Below are positions 33,215 to 42,277 of a stretch of 64,000 nt of DNA, piece by piece. The position numbers and the translations under genes were made by a program. The notes under the pieces were generated by a model. It saw nothing but the letters and a program-made list of their open reading frames with translations, made no database searches and was not told the DNA's origin. Numbering within the stretch: the stretch's first letter is position 1; every line of letters begins with the position of its first letter. Origin of the DNA: Comamonas thiooxydans (GTDB taxonomy: Bacteria > Pseudomonadota > Gammaproteobacteria > Burkholderiales > Burkholderiaceae_C); the NCBI RefSeq assembly GCF_002157685.2, contig NZ_AP026738.1, positions 2,542,001-2,606,000 on the forward strand. The letters run 5' to 3'.

Positions 33215-33688
33215 CGCTGACGGAGCTGTCGAAGCGAGTTGCTGCTGCCTGCCAGCAGGGTGAGCGCCGGGCTTTTCGACACGCCCTTGCGCAGCACCAG
33301 TTCATAGAGCACCAGAACCCTGTCACGGCCAGCGCGTTCCACTTCAGCGCTTTCGCCCGATGGCCAATCGCCGGCCCGCGCCGCAGGCAATCGCATCCAG
33401 CTCAAACCGCAGGTTATTGATATCAGCCTGAATCAGACGTGCAAATCGCAGCACGCACTGGCCGGCTTCATTAGGGGTTAACCCTCGGTTTGTCCGCTCA
33501 AAGAGCTCCCGCTGAAACGTCTGCCCCAGCTCGCACCAGGCCTTGCTGGTGCCGGGTTGGGCGAGTTCTGCCTTGTCTGATGCGGCAAGCGGGGCGCCAC
33601 TTTCCTCGATGGCAATGAGCGGCCGCAACGGCTTGGCAGGCAGTCTCGCCATCACGAAGTTCAGGCTGAGTCTGATGCTTGGGATGAT
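33215..33688 (-). pseudogene. Truncated lysR copy with large internal deletion
   Basis: Minus-strand translation gives AKPLRPLIAIEESGAPLAAS, later TFQRELFERTNRGLTPNEAG and CVLRFARLIQADINNLRFEL, which match the first 100 residues of the LysR at 27341 almost residue for residue. The frame then jumps to YELVLRKGVSKSPALTLLAG, matching its extreme C-terminus. About 190 codons of the effector domain are gone and the join is scrambled, so no working regulator can be made. A helix-turn-helix-only peptide could still be translated, but the wing also carries several substitutions. Confidence 0.88.
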
Positions 33689-33750
33689 GAAAAGTTATAT
33701 CACTATCGAAAATTGTCAGTGTTCTGAAGTGGGCTGTCTTCATAGACTCC
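33689..33750. promoter_or_regulatory. Duplicated lysR/adh promoter block, copy B
   Basis: AAAAGTTATATCACTATCGA, TTGTCAGTGT and CTTCATAGACTCC repeat the block at 28318 at the same spacing. It lies between the decayed lysR copy and the intact alcohol dehydrogenase at 33784, and has been kept although its adjacent regulator gene is dead. Confidence 0.65.
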
Positions 33751-33783
33751 GTCTCCTGTGAATTGTTTGAGACAAGAGGCTAT

Positions 33784-34920
33784 ATGGCATTGATCAACTA
33801 TGTGACCGAAGTACGTTTCGGCGCCGGTACCCTGGCTGAATTGAAAGAAGTCTGCGGCAAGCTGGGTATTACAAAACCTTTGATCGTGACGGACAAAGGC
33901 GTGGAGGCTGTTGGCATCGTCGACAAGGTCCAGTCCGTGCTTGGCCAGCAGCCAGCGGCCGTTTTCAACGAAACGCCGCCCAATCCGTCCGAATCGGCTG
34001 TGCGTGCCGGCGTCCAGGCGCTGAAGGCCGGCGATTGCGACGGCATCGTCGCCGTGGGCGGAGGTTCATCCATCGACCTGGCCAAGGCGGTGGCCGTGGC
34101 TGCGCGCCATGAAGGGCCGCTGCGCCAGTTCGCGCTGATCGAGGGTGGGCTGCAGCGCATCACCGCCGCCACGCTGCCCATCATCGCCATTCCCACCACG
34201 GCGGGCACGGGCAGCGAAGTAGGGCGCGGCGCCATCATCATCCTGGATGACGGCCGCAAGGTCGGCATCATCTCCCCGTATGTGATTCCCAAGGTGGCGA
34301 TCTGCGATCCCGAGCTGACGCTGGGCCTGCCGGCCGGCCTGACGGCCGCCACCGGAATGGACGCCATCGCGCACTGCATCGAGACCTTCCTGGCCCCGGC
34401 CTTCAACCCGCCGGCCGACGGCATCGCGCTCGACGGCCTGTGGCGCGGCTGGCGCCACATCGACACGGCTTTCCATGAGCCTGCCAATGTCGAGGCGCGA
34501 ACCAACATGATGAGTGCCTCGCTGCAGGGCGCGCTGGCCTTCCAGAAGGGGCTGGGCTGTGTGCACAGCCTCAGCCATTCGCTGGGCGGCATCAACCCCA
34601 GGCTGCACCACGGCACGCTCAATGCCATCCTGCTGCCGGCCGTGATCCGCTTCAACCGCGGCGCGGAAACCGTGGTGCGCGAAGACAAGATCGCCCGCCT
34701 GGCGCAGGCCATGGGCCTGCCGGCCGAGGTGTCGGTCGAGGAGGCGCTGGTAGCCAAGTCCCGCGCCCTGCAGTTGCCCACGGGCCTGGGCGAGTTGGGT
34801 GTGACCGAGGACCTGTTCGAGCGCATCGTGCAGGGCGCGTTGGCCGACCACAGCCATCGCACCAATCCGCGCGAGGCTTCGGCCGCGGACTATGTCGAGA
34901 TGCTGTGGCAATCGATGTGA
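33784..34920 (+). CDS. Iron-containing alcohol dehydrogenase (second)
   Basis: The 378-residue member of the iron-activated dehydrogenase family is clearly diverged from the 28415 product. GIVAVGGGSSIDLAKAVAVA binds nucleotide; metal ligands are Asp (ICDPELTL), His (MDAIAHCIETF), His (VHSLSHSLGG) and His (RLHHGTLNA). The branch includes maleylacetate reductases and lactaldehyde dehydrogenases. I chose the ATG at 33784 with AAGAGG upstream over one seven codons earlier. It probably starts an operon with the MHS permease (91 bases on) and the aldehyde dehydrogenase. An alcohol-to-aldehyde-to-acid sequence is a reasonable reading. Confidence 0.93.
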   Translation: MALINYVTEVRFGAGTLAELKEVCGKLGITKPLIVTDKGVEAVGIVDKVQSVLGQQPAAVFNETPPNPSESAVRAGVQALKAGDCDGIVAVGGGSSIDLAKAVAVAARHEGPLRQFALIEGGLQRITAATLPIIAIPTTAGTGSEVGRGAIIILDDGRKVGIISPYVIPKVAICDPELTLGLPAGLTAATGMDAIAHCIETFLAPAFNPPADGIALDGLWRGWRHIDTAFHEPANVEARTNMMSASLQGALAFQKGLGCVHSLSHSLGGINPRLHHGTLNAILLPAVIRFNRGAETVVREDKIARLAQAMGLPAEVSVEEALVAKSRALQLPTGLGELGVTEDLFERIVQGALADHSHRTNPREASAADYVEMLWQSM

Positions 34921-35011
34921 GCTTCATGCGTACATGCCCGGGCGCCGATATGAGGCCGCTGCGGGGCATGCATGACCCAATAGCCCAACACAGAAAAATG
35001 CAGGTGGAGAC

Positions 35012-36343
35012 ATGAGCAGCACCTCTTTCAATGCACAGGATTCCATGGCCGCCAAGGAAACCTTGGTTCCCGATGCCGAGCGCCGCAGGGCGCTCTTCGG
35101 CAGCGCCGTCGGCAGCACCATCGAGTGGTACGACTACTTCCTCTACGGAACCATGTCGTCCATCATCTTTGCCAAGCAGTTCTTCCCCAGCGACAACGCG
35201 CTGGTGAGCCAGATGCTGGCGCTGGCGACCTTCGCGCTGGCCTTTCTGATACGGCCGCTGGGAGGCGTGATCTTCTCGCACATCGGCGACCGTGTCGGCC
35301 GCAAGAAGACGCTGGCGATGACGCTGTCCATGATGGGCCTGTCCACCGTGCTCATGGGCCTGCTGCCCAACTATGCACAGATCGGCATGGCCGCGCCCAT
35401 ATTGCTGACGCTGCTGCGCCTGCTGCAGGGGCTGGCCCTGGGCGGCGAGTGGGGCGGCGGCGTGCTGCTGGCGGTGGAGTACTCGCCGCGCGCCAAGCGG
35501 GGCTTCTATGGCGCGGTGCCGCAGACCGGCGCGGTGCTGGGCCTGGCCCTGGGCAACATCATCACGTCGATGCTGAGCGCCAGCATGAGCGAGGATGCCT
35601 TCCTGGCCTGGGGCTGGCGCATTCCCTTCGTGGGCTCCATCGTGCTGGTGCTGATCGGCATGTGGATCCGCAATGCCGTGGGCGAGACGCCTTCGTTCAA
35701 GAAGATCCAGGCCAGCCGCAGCGCCCCGCGCATTCCGCTCAAGGAGACGCTGCAGCACCATTGGCGCGAAGTGCTGATCGCCATCGGGGCCAAGGTCATC
35801 GAGACCTCGACCTTCTTCCTGTATGCGACCTTCACCATCTCGTACATGATGGACCACGGCTTTGCGCGCGCCACCATCCTCAACATCGTGCTGGTCTGCG
35901 CATTGATCGCGTTCCCCTTCATGCTGTTCTTCGGCCACCTGTCGGACAGGATCGGCCGCAAGAGGGTCTTCATCTTCGGCAGCCTGGCCTTCCTGGCCTG
36001 GATCTTTCCGTACTTCTGGCTGCTGGACCAGAAATCCGTGCCTGCCGCGGCGCTGGCCATCGGCGTGGGCCTGGGCATCATCTGGGCCAGTTACGGCTCC
36101 ATGATCGGCACGCTGCTGGCTGAGGCCTTCCCGGCCGCGATCCGCTACACCGGCATGTCGCTGGGCTACCAGATCGGGGCAGCGCTGGTGGGCGGGCCCA
36201 TGCCGCTGATCGCGACCGCTTTGATTGCCTATTTCAGCGGCAGCTATATACCCGTGGTTCTTTTCCTCGCCGCCTGTGCGCTGGTTTCCATTGCGGCAGT
36301 GGCCATGGCCCGCGACCGCAGCGGCCAGCCGCTGGACGAGTGA
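35012..36343 (+). CDS. MFS transporter, metabolite:proton symporter (MHS) family
   Basis: The 443-residue inner-membrane uptake permease has 12 helices. The MHS start is unmistakable: [20 protein letters not shown] near residue 32-51, followed by [20 protein letters not shown] and [19 protein letters not shown]. The family imports citrate, shikimate, alpha-ketoglutarate, proline and aromatic acids. Here it lies between the alcohol and aldehyde dehydrogenases, so it probably imports their substrate. The ribosome site GGTGGAG precedes the ATG. Confidence 0.95.
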   Translation: MSSTSFNAQDSMAAKETLVPDAERRRALFGSAVGSTIEWYDYFLYGTMSSIIFAKQFFPSDNALVSQMLALATFALAFLIRPLGGVIFSHIGDRVGRKKTLAMTLSMMGLSTVLMGLLPNYAQIGMAAPILLTLLRLLQGLALGGEWGGGVLLAVEYSPRAKRGFYGAVPQTGAVLGLALGNIITSMLSASMSEDAFLAWGWRIPFVGSIVLVLIGMWIRNAVGETPSFKKIQASRSAPRIPLKETLQHHWREVLIAIGAKVIETSTFFLYATFTISYMMDHGFARATILNIVLVCALIAFPFMLFFGHLSDRIGRKRVFIFGSLAFLAWIFPYFWLLDQKSVPAAALAIGVGLGIIWASYGSMIGTLLAEAFPAAIRYTGMSLGYQIGAALVGGPMPLIATALIAYFSGSYIPVVLFLAACALVSIAAVAMARDRSGQPLDE

Positions 36344-36390
36344 ATTTCGCTGTTTTCTTCCATCCCGACAATCCAACAGGAGCAACCCCC

Positions 36391-37977
36391 ATGCAACTCA
36401 CCGGAGAAATGCTGATCGGCCACGCCGCCGTGCGCGGCCAGGCCGGAGGCCTGCGCGCCTTCAATCCCGCAGCCAACGCTGCCATTGCCGAGCCCGAGTT
36501 CGGCCTGGGCACCCGCGAGGACGTGGACCGCGCCGTGAGCCTGGCCACCCGTGCCTTCGACAGCTATCGCAACCTGCCTCTGGAGCGCCGAGCCGCCTTC
36601 CTCGAAGCCATTGCCGACGAGATCATGGCGCTGGGCGATGTACTCATCGAGCGCGCCCATGCCGAGAGCGGTCTGCCGCTGGCCCGCCTGACCGGCGAGC
36701 GTGGCCGCACCGTGGGGCAGCTGCGGCTGTTTGCCCAGGTCGTGCGCGATGGGCATTTCCTGCGCGCCACCATCGACACTGCCCAGCCCGGGCGCCAGCC
36801 ATTGCCGAGGGCTGACCTGCGGCTGGCCAAGATCCCGCTGGGCCCGGTGGCCGTATTCGGGGCCAGCAACTTCCCGCTGGCCTTTTCGGTGGCCGGCGGC
36901 GACACCGCCTCGGCGCTCGCTGCAGGCGCACCCGTGGTCGTGAAGGCGCACAGCGCCCACCTGGGCACTTCGGAGCTGGTCGGCCGGGCCGTGCAGAAGG
37001 CGGCGCAGAGCCAGGGCATGCCCGAAGGCGTGTTCTCGCTGCTGATCGGCGCCGGCCGCGAGATCGGCGAGGCGCTCGTGGCCCACCCAGGTATCAAGGC
37101 CGTGGGCTTCACGGGCTCGCGCCAGGGCGGCCTGGCCCTGCTGCGCATCGCCAACAACCGCCACGAGCCGATTCCCGTCTATGCCGAGATGAGCAGCATC
37201 AACCCCGTGTTCCTGCTGCCCCAGGCGCTGGCCGCACGCGGCGAGGCCCTGGCCCAGGGCTTTGCCGATTCGCTGACCATGGGCGCAGGCCAGTTCTGCA
37301 CCAACCCCGGCCTGGTAGTGGCCGTCGATGGGCCCGACCTGCAGCGCTTCGTGGCTGCGGCTGGCAAGGCGCTCGGCGCCAAGGCCGCACAAACCATGCT
37401 GACGTCGGGCATCCACGCCGCCTACCAGGAGGGCAGGGCCCAGGTGGAAGCCGTGGAAGGGGTCGAACGCGTGGCCTGCGGCGCGGATGCAGCCGGCCAG
37501 CCCAATGCAGCCCAGGCCGCGCTCTACGTAACCGATGCCCGGCACCTGCTGAGCAACCCGGCACTGCAGGCCGAGATGTTCGGACCGGCGTCGGTGGTCG
37601 TGAAGGCGCGCAGCCTCGATGAGCTGCTGCAGGTGGCCGATCTGCTGGAGGGCCAGCTCACCGCGACCCTGCTGCTGGATGGGGGCGACCATGACGCCGC
37701 ACGCCAGCTGTTGCCGGTGCTGGAGCGCAAATGCGGCCGCATTCTGGCCAACGGCTTCCCGACCGGCGTCGAGGTCTGCCATGCGATGGTGCACGGCGGC
37801 CCGTTCCCGGCCACCTCCAACGCCATGTACACCTCGGTGGGGGCCAGCGCGATAGACCGCTTCCTGCGGCCGGTGTGCTACCAGGACATTCCCGATGCAC
37901 TGCTGCCCACGGCGCTGCAAAGCGCCAACCCGCTGGGTACCTGGCGGCTGACGAATGGCGTGATGGCTCAGGCCTGA
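36391..37977 (+). CDS. Aldehyde dehydrogenase, 2,5-dioxovalerate (KGSA) type
   Basis: The 528-residue NADP-dependent dehydrogenase belongs to the group that oxidises 2-oxoglutarate semialdehyde to 2-oxoglutarate, the last step of oxidative pentose, glucarate and hydroxyproline catabolism. [20 protein letters not shown] (about 153-172), [30 protein letters not shown] and the catalytic Cys in [13 protein letters not shown] (near 309) are visible; the active-site Glu lies in [14 protein letters not shown] chose ATG 36391 (CAGGAG upstream). A terminator follows. The KGSA assignment rests on length and motif style. Confidence 0.9.
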   Translation: MQLTGEMLIGHAAVRGQAGGLRAFNPAANAAIAEPEFGLGTREDVDRAVSLATRAFDSYRNLPLERRAAFLEAIADEIMALGDVLIERAHAESGLPLARLTGERGRTVGQLRLFAQVVRDGHFLRATIDTAQPGRQPLPRADLRLAKIPLGPVAVFGASNFPLAFSVAGGDTASALAAGAPVVVKAHSAHLGTSELVGRAVQKAAQSQGMPEGVFSLLIGAGREIGEALVAHPGIKAVGFTGSRQGGLALLRIANNRHEPIPVYAEMSSINPVFLLPQALAARGEALAQGFADSLTMGAGQFCTNPGLVVAVDGPDLQRFVAAAGKALGAKAAQTMLTSGIHAAYQEGRAQVEAVEGVERVACGADAAGQPNAAQAALYVTDARHLLSNPALQAEMFGPASVVVKARSLDELLQVADLLEGQLTATLLLDGGDHDAARQLLPVLERKCGRILANGFPTGVEVCHAMVHGGPFPATSNAMYTSVGASAIDRFLRPVCYQDIPDALLPTALQSANPLGTWRLTNGVMAQA

Positions 37978-38018
37978 GCCCGCAAGCATGTAGCCGGCCT
38001 CCGCGCCGGTTAAAGTTC

Positions 38019-38052
38019 AAAGTCGCACATGGCTGTCCATGGCGACTTTTTT
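38019..38052 (+). terminator. Terminator after aldehyde dehydrogenase, abutting lysR
   Basis: AAAGTCGC (38019-38026) and CATGG (38028-38032) pair with CCATG (38037-38041) and GCGACTTT (38042-38049), with one bulged A, then TTTT. It closes the 33784-37977 unit just 24 bases before the lysR start at 38077, so the lysR promoter must overlap it or lie very near. Confidence 0.88.
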
Positions 38053-38076
38053 AATTGCATGGATGGCGCTTTGCGT

Positions 38077-38994
38077 ATGGCCAGAAAAATTCCCCCATTG
38101 AACCCGCTCCGCGCCTTTGAAGTCTCGGCGCGGCATATGAGCTTTACCAAGGCGGCGGAGGAGTTGTTCGTCACGCCCTCGGCCGTCAGCCACCAGGTCA
38201 AGTCGCTGGAAGAAAACCTGGGCATTGCCTTGTTTGTCCGGGATTCCAAGACGCTCACGCTCACCCCGGCGGGCAAGGCATATCTGCCCGGAGTGCAGGA
38301 GGCATTCCGGCAGCTGGAAGTTGCGACCTACCAGTTGCACCGCGAGAAAAGCACTGCGCTGCTCAAGATCAATCTGCCACCGACGTTCGCCGTCAAGTGG
38401 CTGATACCGCGTCTGAGCCGGTTTGCCAGCGAGCATCCGGATCTGGACCTGAAGGTGTCCACCTCCAAGCTCATGGCGGATTTTTCCCGCGACGACGTGG
38501 ACATGGAGATCCGCTATGGACGTGGCGTATATGCCGGCCTGTATTCGGAAATGGTGCTGCCCGTCGAAGTGTTCGCCGTCTGCAGCCCGGCGCTGCAGCA
38601 GGGGCCGCATCCCATCCATGATTTTGCGGATCTGAGGCGCCATGTGCTGTTACATGATGACAGCACCTACGACGATGTCAGCAATCCGAACTGGGCCACC
38701 TGGCTGGCACACATGGGCGTGCACGACATCAATGCCACACGAGGCCCATCGTTCTGGCCCAGCCATCTGGTGATCGATGCCGCGATCGACGGGCAAGGCG
38801 TGGCGCTGGTCAAAAAAAGCTGGGTGCAGCAGGACCTGGCATCCGGAAAGCTGGTACGCCTGTTCCCGGAATACAGCCTGCCCATCGAGTTTGCGTATTA
38901 CCTGGTGTTTCCGCAAAGTCGCCTGGGCGATCCGCGCATCACGTCTTTTGTCGACTGGATGCGGGCGGAGCTGGCCCGGGACCAGAAGTCTTAA
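38077..38994 (+). CDS. LysR family regulator, GcvA type
   Basis: The 305-residue regulator is of the GcvA branch: IPPLNPLRAFEVSARHMSFT followed by KAAEELFVTPSAVSHQVKSL is the typical N-terminal helix-turn-helix, and LLKINLPPTFAVKWLIPRLS opens the effector domain. Two upstream in-frame starts (38029, 38059) are less likely; the first lies inside the terminator hairpin. The stop overlaps the convergent amidohydrolase gene by 4 bases. It may control the divergent enoyl-CoA/Bug operons at 42 kb, where phased repeats lie, but this is only inferred from closeness. Confidence 0.92.
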   Translation: MARKIPPLNPLRAFEVSARHMSFTKAAEELFVTPSAVSHQVKSLEENLGIALFVRDSKTLTLTPAGKAYLPGVQEAFRQLEVATYQLHREKSTALLKINLPPTFAVKWLIPRLSRFASEHPDLDLKVSTSKLMADFSRDDVDMEIRYGRGVYAGLYSEMVLPVEVFAVCSPALQQGPHPIHDFADLRRHVLLHDDSTYDDVSNPNWATWLAHMGVHDINATRGPSFWPSHLVIDAAIDGQGVALVKKSWVQQDLASGKLVRLFPEYSLPIEFAYYLVFPQSRLGDPRITSFVDWMRAELARDQKS

Positions 38995-39929
38995 TCGCAG
39001 GCCGGGCTATCGGCCTTGATCCGGTAGATGCGTGCGGCGTTGCCGGCCCACAGAGCCTGCTGCTGTGCAGACGCCAGAGGCGCAATGGCTTGGGCAAAGG
39101 CCGAGACGATGGCTGGGTAGCTGGTGACCAGGCTGTCGACCGGGAAGTTGCTGGCGAACATGCAGCGGTCTGCGCCGAAAATGGCGATGGCTTCGCGGAT
39201 GACCGGGATATTGGCTTCTGCGGACCAGGGGGTGTTGCGCTGGCCCAGGCCAGAAACCTTCAGGGCGGCATTGGGGGCCTGGGCCAGGGCTTCCAATGCC
39301 TTCCTCCAGCCTGCCAATCCTTGTACGCTGCGGTCCGTGGGCAGGCCGGTGTGGTTGAGAACCAGCGTGGTGGCCGGAAAATCGCGCGCCAGTTCCTGGG
39401 CCTGCTCCAGATGCCACCACGGCGCCTGGAGGTCGAACGACAGGCCGAACTGCTGCAGCAGTGCATATCCGTCGCGCCAGCGCATATCGTCCATCGAGCC
39501 CGGTTCGCCGCGGCAGAAGTCGCCGATCCGCGCCGCCACCACGGGTTTGTGGCGTATGCCGCGCACCATGTCGAAGGCGGCCTGCGCCGCCAGCACCTGC
39601 CTCGCGTCTGCGGCACCCAGATCCGTGTGAGCCACCACGACCGAGGGCCGCTGGTAGCGCCGCGCCAGCGTGGCCAGCCAGCGGGTTTCATCCACCGGCG
39701 TGCCGCGATCCCACTCCGCTTCGATGTGGACCGTGGCCACCGGCGCGCAGCCCCGGGTGTCGGCCGCGAAGTCGCCCGGCAGGTAGTTGCGCTGCAGCGC
39801 CTCGTAGCTGCCGTAGCGGAAGTCATGGACGTTCTCGCCCTGCAGCCAGGGGTAGGGGTTGTGGTCCAAGTCCCAGAAATGGTGGTGAGCGTCTATGAAT
39901 GCCGGAATCTCGGCGTTTGCAGTGGTCAT
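38991..39929 (-). CDS. Amidohydrolase, lactonase-like TIM-barrel family (COG3618 type)
   Basis: The 312-residue metal-dependent hydrolase belongs to the group containing L-fuconolactonase, rhamnonolactonase and 2-pyrone-4,6-dicarboxylate hydrolase. The N-terminal IPAFIDAHHHFWDLDHNPYP holds the metal-site histidines; LVLNHTGLPTDR and MFASNFPVDSLVTSYPAI are later barrel landmarks. I prefer the ATG at 39929; a GTG five codons earlier is open. It ends the minus-strand operon begun by the crotonase at 42005, 39 bases after the CoA-transferase. Hydrolysis of a sugar-acid lactone would suit the neighbourhood. Confidence 0.85.
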   Translation of the reverse strand: MTTANAEIPAFIDAHHHFWDLDHNPYPWLQGENVHDFRYGSYEALQRNYLPGDFAADTRGCAPVATVHIEAEWDRGTPVDETRWLATLARRYQRPSVVVAHTDLGAADARQVLAAQAAFDMVRGIRHKPVVAARIGDFCRGEPGSMDDMRWRDGYALLQQFGLSFDLQAPWWHLEQAQELARDFPATTLVLNHTGLPTDRSVQGLAGWRKALEALAQAPNAALKVSGLGQRNTPWSAEANIPVIREAIAIFGADRCMFASNFPVDSLVTSYPAIVSAFAQAIAPLASAQQQALWAGNAARIYRIKADSPACD

Positions 39930-39968
39930 GGTGAAAAGGGCCACGGATGAGCGATGGAAACTGACTGC

Positions 39969-41189
39969 TTATGCGGGCAGGACGGTCTGGCCTTGCGCGC
40001 CGAATGCTCCAGCATTTTGCAGCTGCTCGATGCGCTCCGAGGAAAGACCGAGCTCGGCAAAGACCTCTTCGGTGTGCGCGCCGAGAAGGGGGGCCGCACG
40101 GCGGATCTGCTGCGGTGTGCCCCGCAGCTTGACCGGAAAGCCCAGCACCTTGACCTTGCCTTCGACGGGGTGCTCCATCTCCATCACCATGTCGCGCGCC
40201 ACGGACTGCTCGCAGGCCAGGGCTTCCTCATAGTTGTGGATGGGCGCGGCAGGCACGCCGGCAGCGAGCAGCAGGTCCACCCATTCGGCTGCGGGGCGGC
40301 GCGCGAATTCAGCTTCCAGAATGGGAAGCAGCACGGCCCGGTTTTTGATGCGTTCCACGTTGTCGGTGAAGCGCGGGTCGGCGAGCAGGTCCTGGCGCTC
40401 TATCACCTGGCACAGGGCCGCCCACAGCTTGGGGTTGGCGGCGCCGATGACGAAGTGGCGGTCCGCGGCCTTGACGGCCTGGTAGGGCGCGCTCATGCGG
40501 TTGGCGCTGCCCAGCGGCGTGGGCACGCGGCCCGTGCCCCAAAATTCGGCGCTTTCCCAGATCGACAGTCCCAGCGCGGTCTCGAACAGCGAGGCGTCGA
40601 TGTACTGGCCCTGGCCCGTCTCCCCGCGGCCGATAACGGCGCTCAGGATGGCGTAGGCGGCAAACAGGGCGGCGCCCAGGTCGGCAAAGGGAACGCTGGA
40701 TTTCATGGGCGCGCCGCCGGGCTCGCCCATCACGCTCATGGGGCCGCAACTGGCCTGGGCGATCAGGTCCAGGCCGGGGCGCATGGCCCAGGGGCCGGTC
40801 TGGCCGAAGCCCGAGATGCTGGCATAGACCAGGCGCGGGTTGATGGCCTGCAGCGTGGGGTAGTCGATCTTCAGCCGCGCGGCCACGCCGGGGCGATTGT
40901 TCTCGACGAGCACGTCGGCGCTGCGCACCAGTTCGTAGAAGGCTTCGAGGCCCTGCGGGTTCTTCAGGTCGATCTCGACGCTGCGCTTGTTGCGGTTGAG
41001 CGCGATGAAGCCGCCGCTGTCCTCGCCCTTGAGCTTGAAGCCCATGGCGCGGCGGGTCTGGTCGCCAACGCCGGGCGTTTCGACCTTGATCACGTCGGCG
41101 CCCATGTCGCCCAGCAGCATGCAGCAATAGGGGCCGGCCATGATCTGGCTGACATCGAGGACGCGGATTCTGGAAAGTGGAAGAGTCAT
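39969..41189 (-). CDS. CaiB/BaiF family (class III) CoA-transferase
   Basis: The 406-residue CoA-transferase moves CoA between carboxylic acids, for instance from succinyl-CoA or acetyl-CoA to a catabolic acid. The start VLDVSQIMAGPYCCMLLGDM followed by GADVIKVETPG is canonical, and the catalytic Asp lies in PFADLGAALFAAYA near residue 170. FKLKGEDSGGFIALNRNKRS is also typical. It lies 33 bases after the enoyl-CoA hydratase-like gene, in one transcript, so activation is coupled with a crotonase reaction. The acid is unknown. Confidence 0.95.
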   Translation of the reverse strand: MTLPLSRIRVLDVSQIMAGPYCCMLLGDMGADVIKVETPGVGDQTRRAMGFKLKGEDSGGFIALNRNKRSVEIDLKNPQGLEAFYELVRSADVLVENNRPGVAARLKIDYPTLQAINPRLVYASISGFGQTGPWAMRPGLDLIAQASCGPMSVMGEPGGAPMKSSVPFADLGAALFAAYAILSAVIGRGETGQGQYIDASLFETALGLSIWESAEFWGTGRVPTPLGSANRMSAPYQAVKAADRHFVIGAANPKLWAALCQVIERQDLLADPRFTDNVERIKNRAVLLPILEAEFARRPAAEWVDLLLAAGVPAAPIHNYEEALACEQSVARDMVMEMEHPVEGKVKVLGFPVKLRGTPQQIRRAAPLLGAHTEEVFAELGLSSERIEQLQNAGAFGAQGQTVLPA

Positions 41190-41222
41190 TGCAGTCGGAA
41201 GAAAAAGGTGGGGAAGAAGGAT

Positions 41223-42005
41223 TCAGCGGCCGACGAAGCCGGGGCGCTGCTTGGCCAGGAAGGCCCGGTAGCCGATCTGGAAGTCCTCGGTCTCGAAGCA
41301 GTCGTAGGCGACTTCCTGTTCGGCCTCGGTCAGCGGCTGGGGCTGGGCCAGGCGGTGGACGAAGCCCTTGTGCCAGCGGGCCACCAGCGGTGCGCCCACA
41401 GCGATGCGGCGGGCCGCGGCATAGCCTTCCTCCAGCACGGCGGTGTCCGGCACTACGCGATTGATCAAGCCTTTTTGCAAGGCTTCCGCTGCGTCGAACA
41501 CACGGCCTTCGAGCACGATCTCCAGCGCCACGGCGCGGCCGGCCAGCGCGACGAGGGCACCCAGCTCGCCGTAGGACATCACCAGACCCAGGCGGTTGAT
41601 CGGAGCGCCGAAGCGGCTGGACTCGCCGCAGATACGTATGTCGCAGACCGAGGCCAGCTCCAGTCCGCCGCCTACGCAGGCCCCCTGGATGACGGCCAGG
41701 GTTGGGTGCCGGCTCTCGGACACCGCCTTCATGGCCCGGTTCGTCACCTTTCCATAGGCCATGGCCTGGGCCTTGTTCAGCCGGGTGCGGGGAAACTCCT
41801 CGATGTCGGCGCCCGCCGAAAAGGCTCGCTCTCCCGAGCCCCGCACCACGATGCAGCGCACCGAGTCGTCGGCCTCCAGCTCCTGCATCAGGTCGCCCAG
41901 GCGTTGCCACATTTCCAGGTTCATGGCGTTCATCTTGTGCGGGTTGTTCAGCGTAAGGGTGACGATCTGCTGTTCGTCGCGGGAGAGGAGGATGGTGTTT
42001 TCCAT
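41223..42005 (-). CDS. Enoyl-CoA hydratase/isomerase (crotonase) family protein
   Basis: The 260-residue crotonase-fold protein has an oxyanion hole formed by AFSAGADIEEF near residue 60-70 and GACVGGGLELASVCDI near 108-123. The first catalytic Glu (in LELA) is kept, but the second, usually in a PE..LG motif, is replaced: the sequence here is FGAPINRLGLV. Such enzymes are often isomerases, decarboxylases or thioester hydrolases and not true hydratases. It is the first gene of the operon with the CoA-transferase and the amidohydrolase, divergent from the Bug receptor at 42278. Confidence 0.92.
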   Translation of the reverse strand: MENTILLSRDEQQIVTLTLNNPHKMNAMNLEMWQRLGDLMQELEADDSVRCIVVRGSGERAFSAGADIEEFPRTRLNKAQAMAYGKVTNRAMKAVSESRHPTLAVIQGACVGGGLELASVCDIRICGESSRFGAPINRLGLVMSYGELGALVALAGRAVALEIVLEGRVFDAAEALQKGLINRVVPDTAVLEEGYAAARRIAVGAPLVARWHKGFVHRLAQPQPLTEAEQEVAYDCFETEDFQIGYRAFLAKQRPGFVGR

Positions 42006-42085
42006 GGATTGCTACCTTTGTTGCTTGCTGCGAAGTCGTCATCGCATGGAAAAAGTGTAGGAAGCGCAGCCCATAGCCTCAACCG

Positions 42086-42146
42086 AGAAAAATTGGGCGT
42101 CTGCACAAGAAAAACTCGGGCTCTAATGCATGAGAAAAACTTGGGG
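42086..42146. promoter_or_regulatory. Three phased direct repeats in the divergent crotonase / Bug gap
   Basis: AGAAAAATTGGG (42086), AGAAAAACTCGGG (42108) and AGAAAAACTTGGGG (42133) occur in the same orientation, 22 and 25 bases apart, near two helical turns. They lie between the two divergent operons and are a good candidate for co-operative binding by one regulator, possibly the GcvA-like LysR at 38077. Confidence 0.5.
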
Positions 42147-42277
42147 AGCGCTTGAAATATTCCACGTTGTTCGGCGTGATCACGGCTCCTAGACTTTCTG
42201 CAAACAAAGCCTGCTGCAGTCCATCCGGACCTCATCAAAACAAGCAGGCGCAATGCAGGAAACCAAGGAGACACGAT

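Noticed and set aside
34652..36385. Long minus-strand open frame opposite the second alcohol dehydrogenase and MHS permease
   Set aside because: The translation is a Gln/His/Arg-rich artefact, and both genes on the plus strand have complete family motifs.
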